A stretch of DNA of 64,000 nt from Flectonema sp. DT1601 (GCA_964019425.1 OZ025833.1:558001-622000); one strand, 5' to 3'. Counted from the stretch's first letter, positions 20,500 through 33,625 are shown. The notes: generated from the letters alone by a model not told the origin. Numbers and translations: made by a program.

Positions 20500-21617
20500 T
20501 ATCCCGAATCCCACTAATGATGTTGTCTCTGTTATCAGTTACTGAGAGTAGATGGATTCCACGACCGCCTTGGGCTGATCCTTCTCCGAATTGTTATGGT
20601 CAGTACTCAATGTGGTTAAAATCATATGAGCAGACAACTGTTAAAGGATGTTTCTGGGGAGGGTTACCTGATAATTTTACTGTAGTTCCTGTTGCTGGTG
20701 ACTCTGGTTCTGTATGTGGAAATGAATGTTTTAATCATGCTGTTAACCAAAGTTGGGATATGAAAGGTCGTATTGACCTCACCGCAATATTCAACGAATC
20801 GAGTGCTATTTGCTACTGCTCTCAACAGAGTGCTTCTGGAACACCACCGAGTGATGATTGCCCTGTTCCTGTTCTATCAATTCCTGTTGGGTGTTTATAC
20901 GAACGTCGTGACGTTTGCGTTAAATCACCATCAGATGGATGTATCTGGACATATGACCACTGCTGTATGGATTCAACTGGGTTTACTATACCAGGAATAC
21001 ATAATTTAATACCCTGGTGGGCATGGGGAGTAGGAGCTGTTATTCTCTTATTGTCATCATTATTGGGACTTGTTGTTCGGACTCGCACCCGATTTTCAGT
21101 CGACTACACTCAGGTGGGAGCTCAACAGGATGAACTAGACGATGCGACAATAGAACAATTAAAACAAGAATACGAAGTTCTTCTCAAAGAACTTGTTGAA
21201 GCCGATCAAAAGGCACTCGCAGAAGAAAACGGTGAATCAGAAGATACCGCAGAGGGAGGTGAAGTAGCTGATGCATCTGTTATTAATGTTTCTGATGGTG
21301 GCTCAGCTGACCCAACTCCGATAGAGACAAATCAAGATGGATCTTGTCCTGTCTGCCTTGAAGATTTATCAAGCGCGGAATGCGTTCGACTTCGATGTGG
21401 TCACCGGCTTCGTTTCCTTTGCATGCAGCAGTACGTTGCTCATAGTGTATGTGTTTGTTTGTTAGATGTGTTCTGTGGTTTATACAAAAGTGGGCAGAAG
21501 GGGAAAAAAAAAAAAAAAAAAAAAAAAAAACAGGTTTCCCGTGGTAGGATCCCAGCCTGTCCAATATGCAGGGCGAGAGTTTTAACGCCCTCTCAAGAAG
21601 GTGACGGTGATTTATGA
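20496..21617 (+). CDS. Membrane RING-type protein, probable in-frame intron (344 aa spliced)
   Basis: A signal peptide (1-18) is followed by a Cys-rich luminal domain (~20-170), one membrane segment (~171-195, WWAWGVGAVILLLSSLLGLV), an acidic helical linker and a C-terminal RING. The RING has C284-x2-C287, C301-G-H303 and C309, then C-P-I-C. The position where the fifth ligand is expected (306) is Arg. A GTATGT...CAG intron fits 21447-21533; it is 87 nt with no stop, so the frame stays open either way. Splicing (phase 0) removes a Lys-rich insert and brings CPIC to normal RING spacing. The likely role is a membrane-anchored E3 ligase, weakened by the missing ligand. A run of A (20468-20496) abuts the ATG. 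Confidence 0.85.
21447..21533 (+). other. Probable 87-nt intron inside the RING domain
   Basis: The donor GTATGT follows codon 317 (AGT) and the acceptor is a long A-run then CAG. Its length is divisible by three and it has no stop. If retained it inserts 29 residues ending in poly-Lys between the sixth and seventh RING ligands. An A-run in place of a pyrimidine tract before CAG is unusual. Confidence 0.7.
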
Positions 21618-22148
21618 TATTAATTATTTTTTCAATTTGTGATTCTATTCTCTATCTTTTTGTTCCATTCACCAAATATATTCGGCTTCCCCCCCTCCTA
21701 AGGTTGGTTTGTTATTTCCTCTTTGTTATGTTGACTGCCCTACGCATCCCGTGTGACTGTAGCAATTGTTCGATGCGTTTTATCTATCGGGTTATATGGC
21801 CAACCCGTTGCATTCCAGCCGCTCTTGCCTCATTTTGACGTTGGAATGTCAGAAACATATAGGGCTTTATTCGTTTTCTGACTACGAAGAGTTTGTACGT
21901 TTCACTAATCAAAGAGTATTGTGAGATCCTTTTTGCCTCTTTAAAACAGAGAGCTGTTTCGTTTCCTGTCCCATACACGAGTTGTTTTTTTTTTTTTTTT
22001 TTTTTTTTTTTTGTTTTTCACCTCCCCCTTTTTTTCGTATCGTATAAAAATTCCCCAAAAATCTTTCGTTTCGCATCAGTTGAATAGATAAGCAGTCTAG
22101 GGTATCAGATCGAACTGACTTCTTCTCGTCTTCCTTGTCGTGTGAAAA

Positions 22149-22180
<32 letters not shown>

Positions 22181-23152
22181 TAAGTACATTATCACCCTGG
22201 TGAACATAAGCTCAATCTCGACTGATTTGTTAGGGTGATATAATTACTTGTTTTTTTTTTTATTTTTTGCGCGAAAAATGGAATATTTCGGGAGAGAAGG
22301 GGGGGGGAGGGAAACCGTGAAAGCCACCAGAGGGAATTATGCATGCTGGGTCACCAACACCCTTTATTCTTCTTCTTTTTTTTAAAAAAATTGCTTTCTG
22401 TTTCTTATTGAGGAAAAAAAAAAACAAGAAATATAAAAACAACTATATTCTCAATGCCTTTTCTTTGCTTGTGTACAGTTCAGGCTCTACAACAGTGAAA
22501 TTATCGGGTTGAGTGTTCAACCATAGAACAATAGTCACCTGTAGATCATTGTTGTTGTGAAGCGACTCGAAAAACAGTCAGCCCTGACAAGTATTTTTTT
22601 TTTTTTTTAAATTTATATGAACGACCCCGTAGTGAGCATCATAAAATATAATTGACCGAGTTGCAACATTTTTTTTTTTCGTAGTTAAAAAAAAAAATTG
22701 TTAGTTTAAAAAAAAAAAAAAAAAAGAAAACCTTATAAATCCTACTTGTACCATCTCCTTTAAAGGGGGTACATATGTATGATATTTTTTTTTTTTAAAA
22801 AATAGTATCGTTTTCCGCATTTTCCCCCCCATTCTCATCCTCTCACTTTCTTTCAGTTACGTGGTTACTATTAATTTACTTTTTTCCCCTTCCAATCTAT
22901 AAGTGATAATTATTATTATTTTTTTTTCCCCCCTATTTTTCTCCCCTTCTCTGTGTTTTTGTAAAGTGTGTTTTGCTTCTTCCCCCTTTCTACCAACTAA
23001 GTTACGTAGTCGCATACAGGGATACTCTAGTCAGCTTCACAGTAACTTGTCAGAATGGTCTTGTTGGATGAAAGTCTGAAATTAAAATGAATTTAAAGGA
23101 ACTGCTGTAACTGCTCTTGGGGTAGCTAGCAAATAAAAAAAAAACTAAACAG

Positions 23153-23183
<31 letters not shown>

Positions 23184-23933
23184 CCTTGAGTTAATATTCA
23201 TTTTCAAACAAAGCTGGTGTATGAATGTCACACTGCTTTGTATCCCTTATGTCGTTTGATTATGGCCCTCGAGACACACTCAAGGGAGTGACTACTCATA
23301 AGTAAGGTTAGTAAAGGGTGATTGCTTAGCTACCAGTGAGTTCTTGACTCCGAATTCCCATATTTGACAGCACACATGGATTTTATTAGTCTCTCTTCAT
23401 TGCAACCAGATTTGGCCGAACCCTATACTCGTTTTAGCCAATTTCAAGTTGTTTTATATTCATTTTTTTTTTTTTTTTTTTTTTTTATTACAATGATATA
23501 AACAAAAATAAATAACTTCCCTCCAGGGTTGTTAACTGGTGGGTGATTCAGTCTCAATAATTGACTGATTGACTTCTACACCGTAACTGATGAGATATAT
23601 AAGGTTATTCCCGAAGCCTAAATAGTTACTTTAAAAAGGCTAAAATTAACAAACAAACAGTATATCATTGTGTGTGTTCGATTTGTCATTGGTGACTATC
23701 TGCCTTTTGCCGCTTTAGGGAGAATCGTAATTGGTTTTTACTGATGATTGGGTCCTCCCCTCATTGGCTTAAACCTAACCTTGATTGTTGCTTTTTAGTT
23801 TGAGTCGTCAAATTATCGTTTTTATGATACAGAATAAACCAATAGATACAGGAAAATATGAATCATCGCATTGGCGAAAAAAAAAAAAAAAACTTTATCA
23901 GTCTTCTCTGCAGGATGGCATAGGTTTTTCTTT

Positions 23934-23971
<38 letters not shown>

Positions 23972-24983
23972 TGCTTCAAGCAAAGTTCTGGGAATATTTT
24001 ATTGTTATCTCTAACTAATAAAAAAAACATAAAAAAAGTTTTATGGGCAAATGTAGTTACAAATAATAAATAAAAATATACACAACTTTATGTGACCCAA
24101 AACCAGCCGTTTAATATAGTTATGCATAACGAGACTAATTATTTTTCTCTCTCCAAGTTTTTCCCCATCCAATGCTTTCTATTTTTTTTTTTTTTTTTCT
24201 TTTTCTTTTTTTTTTAAAAATGATTTTCTCAATGTGTTTGTTTACTATATGGAGAGAGAGGGGGGGTAAAAAAAAAAAAACCCAATTCAGGTAGCTTTAT
24301 ATCGGCTTTATATCTGAATAGTTTCTTCCCCGACTACGTCGGTATAAGGAAAAAAAAAAAAAAAAGAAAAAAAGAAAAAAGGTATTGTTCAAAGTGGGGG
24401 GAAGGGAAATAAGCACTATGTTTTGCCTCTGAAAATTTTCAATAGTGACAACGTCCATTGAAGCTACTGAAGCTTCGTGGCTCTGTGTAAATATTTTATA
24501 TAAATTTATTTATAAATGTCTTTCTAAGGCTTCGGTAAAATCGCTTTTTTCATTCCTTTCCTTCTATCAACACTGATGCTGTAGGGTAGTTCCCCTTTCT
24601 TCAATTCCATAGTTGGGACTCGTTTCTTCTTCGTTTTTGTTATTATTTTCACCAACTCTTTGATGTATCGGCGATAACATACCCCATTTACGCAAAAGAT
24701 ATGTTTTTTTTTTTTTTTTTTTCCCCCCCCAGTAGTTTTATATGTTGTGTGGGATGTTAATTAGTAGTAAAGAATTGTGTGTTGTGATATATATATTTTT
24801 TTTTTTTTTTAAAAATGTGTGTTCGCAAAAGATATGTTTTTTTTTAATCAGCGGGTTTATTCGGATCTTTTCTCGACAGGTTGTTACCAAAAAATGAATG
24901 ATTTCTCTCAAAGATATTTAGTGACCTTTTTTATGACATCACATTAGAGAAGATTAAATCAACGTATTTCTCACATACTTCAG
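21618..24983. other. 3.4-kb gene-free stretch, homopolymers and repeat fragments
   Basis: Dominated by A- and T-runs of 15-30 nt. It includes a fragment of the TGACTGACTTCTACACC repeat (~23560) and a right end of the small TIR element (24285-24350). Open frames here are short and made of homopolymer codons. No gene is supported. Confidence 0.65.
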
Positions 24984-25011
24984 ACTTTTAATACACAAAG
25001 TAGTGAATAAA

Positions 25012-25605
25012 ATGGTGTCGAACATCTCTTCAATTAGTTCAAAGGGAAGTTATAATTTAGAAAAGATAGCAGCGATTGTCGGAAAGGAAATCAGTGAATT
25101 GATGAGAAGTGAAATAGCTGATGATGAATCTGAAATGTCCATTTTAAGAGAACTTCATAATGTATTGTCTGTGGTGTATTTGATGGACGTGTCAATCTAC
25201 AGACGAATGTCGAACCTCAGCAACATGACGACTTGTGACGGAGCTCCATTTCTTGTAATTGAAACAAGAAAACGACAACAAGCAGCTCTCGATTTCGACA
25301 ACACAGTTTGCGTCGATCTTAATTTCAAGCAGCAATATAAACTCGGAAGACCAACTAACACTTATAGTGAGTTTTTTGAAGGTCTTCCAAACATTTTTAT
25401 TGGAAGCTACACCTTGATGAATTCTACTGTAGATATCGCTTGCAACTTTATGAAGCAGTCGTTCACTGACAGAGATATGTACATTCCTCCTTGGAGGACT
25501 GCTTTATGCATCAAAAGCAGCTATCATTTTATCGACAATAAATCGGTTAGAAAAGTTGAAGTTCCGATTGTTATGTCATCCGATTCAGAAAGCAGCAGTG
25601 ACTAA
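25012..25605 (+). CDS. DUF506 / PDDEXK-like family protein (197 aa)
   Basis: The central and C-terminal parts match the DUF506 family (PF04720, also called PDDEXK_6), known mainly from plants and algae. There is a hydrophobic strand pattern (TVCVDLNFKQQYKLGRPT), then LPNIFIGS, a helix (VDIACNFMKQSF) and the typical ending YIPPWRTALCIKSSY. A Ser/Asp/Glu tail follows (MSSDSESSSD). The biochemical role of the family is not settled; nuclease-like folding has been proposed. The ATG at 25012 is chosen over the in-frame GTG nine bases upstream. An acceptor (TTCTCACATACTTCAG) ends at 24983, 28 nt before the ATG. The gene is isolated in a repeat-rich region, with 3.4 and 10.7 kb of non-coding sequence on its sides. 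Confidence 0.8.
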   Translation: MVSNISSISSKGSYNLEKIAAIVGKEISELMRSEIADDESEMSILRELHNVLSVVYLMDVSIYRRMSNLSNMTTCDGAPFLVIETRKRQQAALDFDNTVCVDLNFKQQYKLGRPTNTYSEFFEGLPNIFIGSYTLMNSTVDIACNFMKQSFTDRDMYIPPWRTALCIKSSYHFIDNKSVRKVEVPIVMSSDSESSSD

Positions 25606-26394
25606 AAAAATAATAATAAAGTAAATGCAGCAAAGTCTCTGTAGCCGACTCAAGCATAATAGAGATGTGAAGCTTCTCTTATGAAGACAGTGGTGGATAC
25701 CATCTTTTGGGTATGACGTGTCCAATAGTCATGTAGACATTTTGTATGAATATCACTTTTGACCTATTGATGGTCGTTATCTTCTCCTCTCTTTGTCGTT
25801 TCTTTCCTTTCATTTCCTTTCCTTTTTTTTAATTTTTTTTAATTTTTTTTATTAATGTTTACACATAGGAATGAAAAGATTTTTTTTTACTACTTTTTTT
25901 TTTCCTAAAAATCAAAAAAAAAAAACTTCAAAAAAAAACAAAACAAAAACAAAATTTTTCAAAAAAACGCCAATTGGTGATTATCTCTTTTGAAATATTG
26001 AAATACGAATGTAAAAAAGGTTCACCCAAAGTCTTGGGATAGCATGGCATCGTATTTTTTATTTTTACGGAAGGCGATATTTTGAAACTATAACCCTCAA
26101 AAAAAAAAAAAAAAAAGTCTCCCCATGCCCCCCTTCTCTAGCGTTTCTTTTTCCAATTCCACAAGCCACTGTTATTGTGGTGTATTTCTCATGGGTTGGT
26201 TTTCTTTTCTTTTTTTTTTTTTTTGCCCTGGGAAAAAGTCAGAACTTCCTCACATACTACTGGTTATAGAAAAGTCCATCATAGCACTAACTAACTAACT
26301 CATAGGGTTATTATGAATTCATTAAGATTCTGTGATTGCGAAATTACTGATTTTTATTATTTGACACCCTCTGTACCCCTTCAAACCCTTCGCC

Positions 26395-27285
26395 TGGTTG
26401 ATAGGAAAAGGTCAGTATGAACTTTACCGTGAGTTCATCCCTTAACGTCTGTCAGCTGTCCCTGTTTGATGCAAGGTAGATTCACTTTTTAAATCCTTAT
26501 ATCCCTTGGTCAATGAGAGGTGATTCAGTCTCGGTAATTGACTGACTGACCTCTACACCATACGATGGCCTATATGACTCCCCCGATCTCGCCCCGTTTC
26601 TACCTAACCAGACAATCTTATTAAGTTTCCCATTAATGTTTTCAAGCGGTAACGACCTGCAGGGCATGGAATTAAACCTGTAGTGCGTGGTCCCCGGGTC
26701 AGTTTGACTTGACAGCATTTCTTTCTCTGGTAGTTTATTTAAAGCATGCGATTTTGTGTGGACAGAATCCAGTTATAATGATTCATGTCTAATTGGTTGT
26801 GTGTTAACCCCCCCTTGATTTAGTAATCAATGTCACCCAAGACTTGGTAAGAAAAGGTCAGTATGAACTTATTTTTTAGTTCATCCCTTAACGTCTGTCA
26901 GCTGTCCCTGTTTGATGCAAGGTAGATTCACTTTTTAAATCCTTATATCCCTTGGTCAATGAGAGGTGATTCAGTCTCGGTAATTGACTGACTGACCTCT
27001 ACACCATACGATGGCCTATATGACTAATAAACCCACCCCTCAAGACTTGGTAAGAAAAGGTCAGTATGAACTTATTTTTTTAGTTCATCCCTTAACGTCT
27101 GTCAGCTGTCCCTGTTTGATGCAAGGTAGATTCACTTTTTAAACCTTTATATCCCTTGGTCAATTCTGACTGACCTCCACACCATAACTGATAATTAGTA
27201 GCCTACGTGACTAATAATAAACCCACCCACGACATGGTAAGAAAAGGTCAGTATGAACTTAATTTTTAGTTCATCCCTTTACATC
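26395..27285. repeat. ~190-200 bp tandem repeat, four copies
   Basis: The word AAAAGGTCAGTATGAACTT recurs near 26406, 26854, 27054 and 27244, followed each time by GTTCATCCCTTAACGTCTG or a close variant. Copies 2-4 are directly tandem at about 190-200 bp. Between copies 1 and 2 is an insert (~26580-26850), part of which recurs at 45390-45540. Confidence 0.85.
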
Positions 27286-27697
27286 CCCGTTTGAGTTGCA
27301 ACCCCCCAGTTGTCGGATGTCGTCCATTCTTTATTTTATTATTTTGTATTACTTGCGCGCCAATTTCAAAATTTACATTCTCTATCGCTATCACTTGTTC
27401 ACTTCCGGTTTGTGCAACCAGGCTAGGCCTTTGGTTACATAATTTTCAGCTTGCATTGATATGTGGCATTTCACATACTGTATTATTGCTTGGAAGTAGG
27501 TCCCTATTATATATTCTCGACTTCGTTTAAACCCCTCCTCCCTTCGCACCTTCTTAGTAATAATTATCTTCCAGGTAGTGGCGAGTTTTAGTTTTTTTGA
27601 AGAAAAAGTTTAATTGAAGTGTTGTTATTTATTTTTTTTTTGCCAACTAAGTTACTTCTTGGTTGCGTTCACCTCTTTGGCTGTTCATATCTTTCTG

Positions 27698-27734
<37 letters not shown>

Positions 27735-28388
27735 CCTTTCTGTTGGGCCCCTCAGTAGGAGAGGGCTTGATAGGATTTTTTTTTATAAAAGTATTGTAAA
27801 AGATTATTGACAGAGCAAACTTAAACTTCCTTTTTTTAACTTTTTTTATCGGTTGCTTCATGGGTTTCGTGACACAATCAAAATATCAACGAAAAGTGTC
27901 ATATTACTATTTTTCTGTATAGTTCGAGACAACAACATTGTTGCATAAATTCTCACGGTATATAATTTTTTTTTTTTTTTTTTTTCATTCCTTTTTTTTT
28001 TTAAGCACAGTGTTATTTATTTATTCATTTATTTATTGTTGTGTGTGCGAGCCAAATTTGAAGGTCCTTAATGTGTGACAAGGACATCTCAGAGAGAGCG
28101 TCCTTTTCCTGCATACGGCAGGTTACCAGTTTGTAGGCCTACCAACTATCTTTTGCAAAAAAAAAAAAAAAAAAAAAAAAACTAAGCGAAACAGTTCCAA
28201 CCCCTCTGTTTTTAGTGAGAGGGTTGATTCTGTTTCTATACACTACTATTATTATTACTGTTTTTTTTTTGCAAATGTTGTATAAAAACTATTATCTATG
28301 TTTAAAAAATTATTTCTGTTTTTTTTTTTTTTTTTTGGGGTCTTACTCTCATGTGGAGACTGGCAAGGAAAGAACACTATTCCCAAGT

Positions 28389-28425
<37 letters not shown>

Positions 28426-30427
28426 CTCTGTTTTTCAACCGAGTGGAAAAAAAAAAAAAAAAAAAAAAAAAAAGAATACACAGATAAGGATAGTCATCGA
28501 TCGCAGAGTAAAAACGGTTGATAGTTTTATTGTTTCCGGTAAATGATATGTTAACTCAGTGTTATATGTCATTATTTCTTGAATGAGCCATTCCACATCT
28601 TCTAGTTTGCTTGTAAAAATATCTAAACTTTTCGCTTCTAAACTATTTTAACTCCGTCTGGGCAATCGAGTCCGGTGAGCGCGAACGAATTTCTTTTTTA
28701 TACCCTGCAATTACTTTTGTTTTGGGTACGAAAACTGAGAAGGGAAAAAAAAGAAAAAAATCTAATCATCCGAAGTAAAGCTGATGGGCGGTGGACCTTC
28801 TACTGCAGACAATAGCCGCCTGTGTGCCGCAGTGGGAATACACTCTTAGGTCATGTGTATTCTCGAGTAACAATTCCCCCTAATTAGTTAAGTTGGATTA
28901 TCGCCTGTTACCCCGTGGGATTCCTCAGAAACTTCCCTAACTTCAAAAAAAAAAAAAAAAACCTCCCGATGTCCAGCTGTATTGCACTCTTTTCGTTGAT
29001 TACTGTGGACCCTTTTCCCTTCGAAAATGTTAACCTGCAGGCTGTTTTTGGAGCTATTTTTTTTTTTTTTTTTTCCTTTTTGACTTTCTTTTTGCGTAAT
29101 ATTTCTTAACTTTTACCAAATGGCCCCCCTCTAGTGTTGGCCTCTACATGCTCACTATAAATCAATTTTTTCCTTTTCCTTTTTTTTTTTTTAAAAAAAC
29201 TGTGTTGTCCCCCTACTACGATTTTATCGATACCAACTACTGGTCTTTTTTTACATGTCGGTTATGGCCGACTCTATTTTTTTGGTTTTAGTCAGTTTCA
29301 AGTTGCATTGTATTTAATTACAGTATCAAGTTACCCTTCTTACTATCTGGTGGTGATTTAGTCTCATTAATTGACTGACTGACTTCTACACCATAACTGA
29401 TGATGAGAGAATAGAGGTAAAGAGGGGTATATGGATTACTCTCGAAACCTAAATAGTTTTACTTTAAAAAGGCTAAGTAGTTAAGCATCACCGTAGTTCA
29501 CTTTATCTGGTAAAAAATGCTCAAAGCTATTATTTACTGCGGTCCACAGGCGTCTCAATCAACTTTTTTTTCAACCTTTTTTTTTTTTTTTTTTTTTGAC
29601 GTTTTCCATACAGCTCAGTCGGGTAGTCATTTATTGTCGCGTCTTGCCTATGAGAGTCTCACGGTTATCGTGCTGAATGACTCCCGCGATTTGTATTTGT
29701 TTTCGGTAAAAAAAAAAAAAAAAGAAAATAAATTCTACAAAAAAAAAAAAAATAGTTTGATCAGGTTGGTCAGTCTTGAACCATAGACAGCCGTTAGTCT
29801 GATTTCTTTATTTTATTTTTTTATATAATGCTTATTTATGTACTAGTTTTTTGTATAACACAAATAATAGGCTTTTTGCACTTAACTTCACAACTTTTTT
29901 TTTGTGTAATTTATATAAAAAACAGTACGTCGTAAAGAGTCTCTGTAGCTTTGTAGTCTCTGAGGAAAGGAAAAAAAAAAAAAAAAAAAAAAACCACAAT
30001 TTTTTTTTTTTTTTTGCACCTCAAGGCGGCGCAAATTTAGCATCACCATAGTTCATTGTATCTTTAACAGATTGTTAAATTATCGTTTTTTTTTACATAC
30101 TGTGATACAATGTAGTTTTGTATTTTTTTATTTTTACAAAAAAAATCAAACATACTTGTGAAGCCTATTTTCCTTACTTTCCTTACTAAGAAAAAAAAAA
30201 AAAAAAACTCTCTTCTTTTTTTTTTTTTTTTTTTTTACATGTTGCTTCTTTTCTGTTTTACTTAGACGCAATACCTTTGAGTTGCGTTCACCTGAAAACC
30301 GAAGAACAATCCAGTATTTTGATTACAACTTATTTTGTCACCAAACCTTGCATTGTCGCTGAGAACTTGTGTTCAGGACTAGTTTTTTAATGGGTGTTTT
30401 TTTTTCTTTGCACTGACAAAAACTAGA

Positions 30428-30650
30428 AAAGAAACTATTCAGATTAAAATGAGCCATTTATTTATTATTACTGGTATTAGGGAATAATTAGAAGCGTGGA
30501 AAAAAAAAGATGGATTTTTGGAAATTTTTTTTCTTTTTTTTTTCCCCTCGCGCAATAATATTTCCGATTACGGGTATATCAAGCATACTGTCTGCTTTCA
30601 AAAAAATATAATAAGGCTGTGTATCTGAATGGTTTTGTTTTGTTTTTGTT
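30428..30650. repeat. Small TIR element, diverged copy
   Basis: The left side AAACTATTCAGATTAAAATG and an inverted right side GTATCTGAATGGTTTTG resemble the ends of the 33507 and 35108 copies. This copy is longer and more diverged. Confidence 0.45.
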
Positions 30651-30673
30651 TTTACTCTAGAGTGAGAGTCTAT

Positions 30674-30708
<35 letters not shown>

Positions 30709-31722
30709 AGAATTCACTCACCAACTTGTCAATACTCGGCGGGTCTATGTACACTACTGCCTTGAGATGCAGCTCTTTTTCATTTTAATTTTCAAAAACC
30801 CGAAAAAAAACTTTAAAAACAAAAAAAGAAATCGCTGCCTTTTCTTCCTCAGTTCGTGCACGCTTTCATTCACGTGCAGGTTTTTTTTTTTGCAGTAGTT
30901 TTTGGTTCGAAAAGGGTTATTCTCGCTAACTATCCATCTAAGGTAGATCCTGGTAAATTAGGGGGAAAAAATAAATAACAAAAAAAAAAAGGATAATAAA
31001 AAAACACACAAAAAAAAAAAAAAAAAATCTTCTGCGTTGCTGCCCTTGGAAGTGGTTACCGTATGAATTTTATTGTATTGTTGTTTTTTTCCTGACAATT
31101 TTTTTTTTTTTTTTTTTTTTTTTCTTTCCCCTTCTCAGTTTTTTCGAATTGGCTGACGGGTCAGGTCTACCTATAAAATGCTAATTACCTTTGCGGGTTA
31201 CTAATAAGAAGAGCCACCCGGTACTCTTTGAGTGTCTACCTAACCGATACTCGGTGGTCTGATGGACTTGCTAACTAACTAACTAACTAATACTTTGTTG
31301 TCATCATCTGAATGAAACGAAGATTTTCATTATTACTACTTAAGGATTTTCTGATTACTAGGGAAGTCCGACAGATTAGGTCTTCCCCATATATTGCTTT
31401 ACATCACTTTGGTGTACTTGTTCTTTGATTTTGAGGCTCTGCACGCTCTCGTGCAAAACAGTTTGTTTATGTTGTCGTCTCTTTTTAAGTTGTTTTTTTT
31501 CGTGCTGCAAATTTGCCTTTGGTCACGAAAAAGAAAAAGAAAATTGTGTGTTTAAAAAAAGGACGGATTCTACAACGCTGTTATTTTATTATCGCTATAT
31601 CGCTCCTTTATTCTTTTTTTTATTCTTTTTTTTTTGCTCAAAAGGTTTTCTAATTTGTTCTCACACCTTCGTAAGGATATTACATAAACTCTGTTTTTAC
31701 TTTTTACTTTTACTTTTTACTT

Positions 31723-31754
<32 letters not shown>

Positions 31755-32329
31755 CTTCAAAATTGCGACAACACTCCGGTGTGCTTGTTTTTATTAGTTT
31801 ATTGATCTTGCTCTTTTTATTTTTAACTTTTATTTGATAAATGATGATTCTTAGTATACCCAACGCGGTAGTACTAGGTAGGTGGTTGTTCACCCTCTTT
31901 TTAATAAAGCTTCCGTAAGCTCTTCCTTCTTGGTCTGATTGTGTCCAACAGCTGAAGTGATTCAGTATGTTATATACTAACACCACATTACGGTTGCGAG
32001 TAGTATTTCTTTTTTTTGGATAGTGTAGGTATGACGTATGCCTTAGTGTATTTCCTTTGTTTTATTTGATTTTTTTATATTTTTATTTTTTTTTTTTTGC
32101 AAACAAAAATACCTATCCTGGTGTGGAGTATCCACTCTACCCTCTTGCGATCGATTACTGAATTTAATTTAATTTTTTTTTTTGTTGACGGTTTTCATTT
32201 TTTTGTTGCTGTTTGGGTATTCCCTTTTTTTGGTATGCAGCTAATTTGGTTATGCTGATCTTGGTTTTTTTTTCTTCTTTTTCTTTTCCTCCGATTCAAA
32301 ATCCATTTTAGATTAGCCTTGAAATTTAT

Positions 32330-32645
32330 CATAAGAAGACCATAAGAAATAACGGCTTTCAATCTGAATAGTTTCTTATCCAATTAAGTCGGTGCAAAAA
32401 AAAAAAAAAAAAAAAAAAAAAGCTGCCTTATATTTGTTCACCTCACGCCTGCCTTGGGCGTAGGTGATAGATTAGTCGTGTTTGTTGATGCGATGACCGC
32501 ATTCCCCTCGGCGACTGACTTCTCCCGCTGTTGCGGCTATTACAGACTGTGTCACAGTTCACTGGTTGAACGCACTGAGGGGGGCAGATAGAGTCATGAC
32601 CATAAGAAATAACGGCTTTCAATCTGAATAGACGTCGGTACAAAA
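32330..32645. repeat. Two right ends of the small TIR element
   Basis: CGGCTTTCAATCTGAATAG occurs at ~32352 and ~32609, each followed within 30 bp by a GTCGGTGC or GTCGGTAC word and an A-run. This is the inverted form of the left ends at 33511 and 35111. Confidence 0.6.
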
Positions 32646-33379
32646 AAAAAAAAAAAAACACACACACCCCGACATGTTGTTTTTTTTAGTACTGCCCAGA
32701 TCCCACTAAGGGATTCATCACAGATGTGTTTGGCGATTATTTTATGTCTTTTCGTTGTCATCTGGGTTATTGCAGTTCTACCTCCGTCCCCTTCAAAAAA
32801 TATTATTTTTTTATACCTGCAGAAAATATTTGTTTTTTATGTTATTTCTTTCCCCTCGAATTTACAAAAAAAAATAAAAATAAAAAAAATTTACATCATT
32901 ATAAATATGCTCAACACAGTTGACCACCCCTCCGAATTAAAAGCTAAACAGTAGAGATGTCGTTTTTTGGTTATATTCACTCATAAATGGAGTGAAGTCA
33001 TTTTTTTTTTTTTTTTTTTTTTCTCCCGTACCCTCTTTCCTTTAAAAAAAAAAAAGAAAAATACTGAGTGCCTTGCGCGGTGTATCATTCTTCAGACTCT
33101 CTCAGAAGTCTACATCGTGGCTCTTGTTTACTACCCGATGATCCAATTGGTAACTTTTTGGAAGCTTCACCTCAACACTGCCGTCTGTGATAACCGAGTG
33201 CTTCATGTAGTTTAACTCACTTTTTCTTTTTTTTTTTTTTTTGCTGCAGTTTTTTTTTTCCCGAGTGACTTGTTGACACTCAGCCACTGTAACACTCGAG
33301 ATAGAAAAACTCACCCTCTCTGAGAGCTTTTCTTAATTATTGATCTGTACTACGTTTTTTTTTAGTAGGAGCTAACAAG

Positions 33380-33490
33380 AATGCTGGGACAGCACACGTA
33401 AACCTCCTTTTGGTTTTCTCAGTTTAAGTCGGTTCACGGGTTTCGTGAACAAACACAGCATCAACACTTGTTTATTACTATTTTCTGTAG
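33380..33490. repeat. Dispersed repeat with CTCAGTTTAAGTCGGTTCACGG-like core
   Basis: GTAAACCTCCTTTTGGTTTT through TTCTGTAGTTT is closely related to 18175-18290, with shorter relatives at 27850-27930 and 50930-50960. It is a low-copy family of unknown type. The CTTTTGGTTTTCTCAG part looks like a splice acceptor. Confidence 0.6.
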
Positions 33491-33506
33491 TTTAAAAAAA
33501 AGTTTT

Positions 33507-33625
33507 TTTTTTACACCGACGAAGTCGGAGAAACTATTCAGATTAAAGGCTTTTATTTATTACGTCGGGGCTCAGCATTACTGTTTGCGATCAGCAAAAT
33601 ATAAGGTCACTTCTGAATAGTTTTT
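33507..33625. repeat. Small TIR element (~118 bp), left and right ends present
   Basis: The left end ACACCGACGAAGTCGGAGAA has its own hairpin (CCGAC/GTCGG) followed by ACTATTCAGATTAAAGG. The right end CACTTCTGAATAGTTT is the inverted match. The interior holds CAGCATTACTGTTTGCGATC, shared with the 35108 copy. It is best explained as a very small MITE or foldback family. Confidence 0.6.

Noticed and set aside
31425-31805. 126-codon plus frame and similar Phe/Lys-rich frames in 22-36 kb
   Set aside because: Open only because of T- and A-runs. No acceptor context and no domain.
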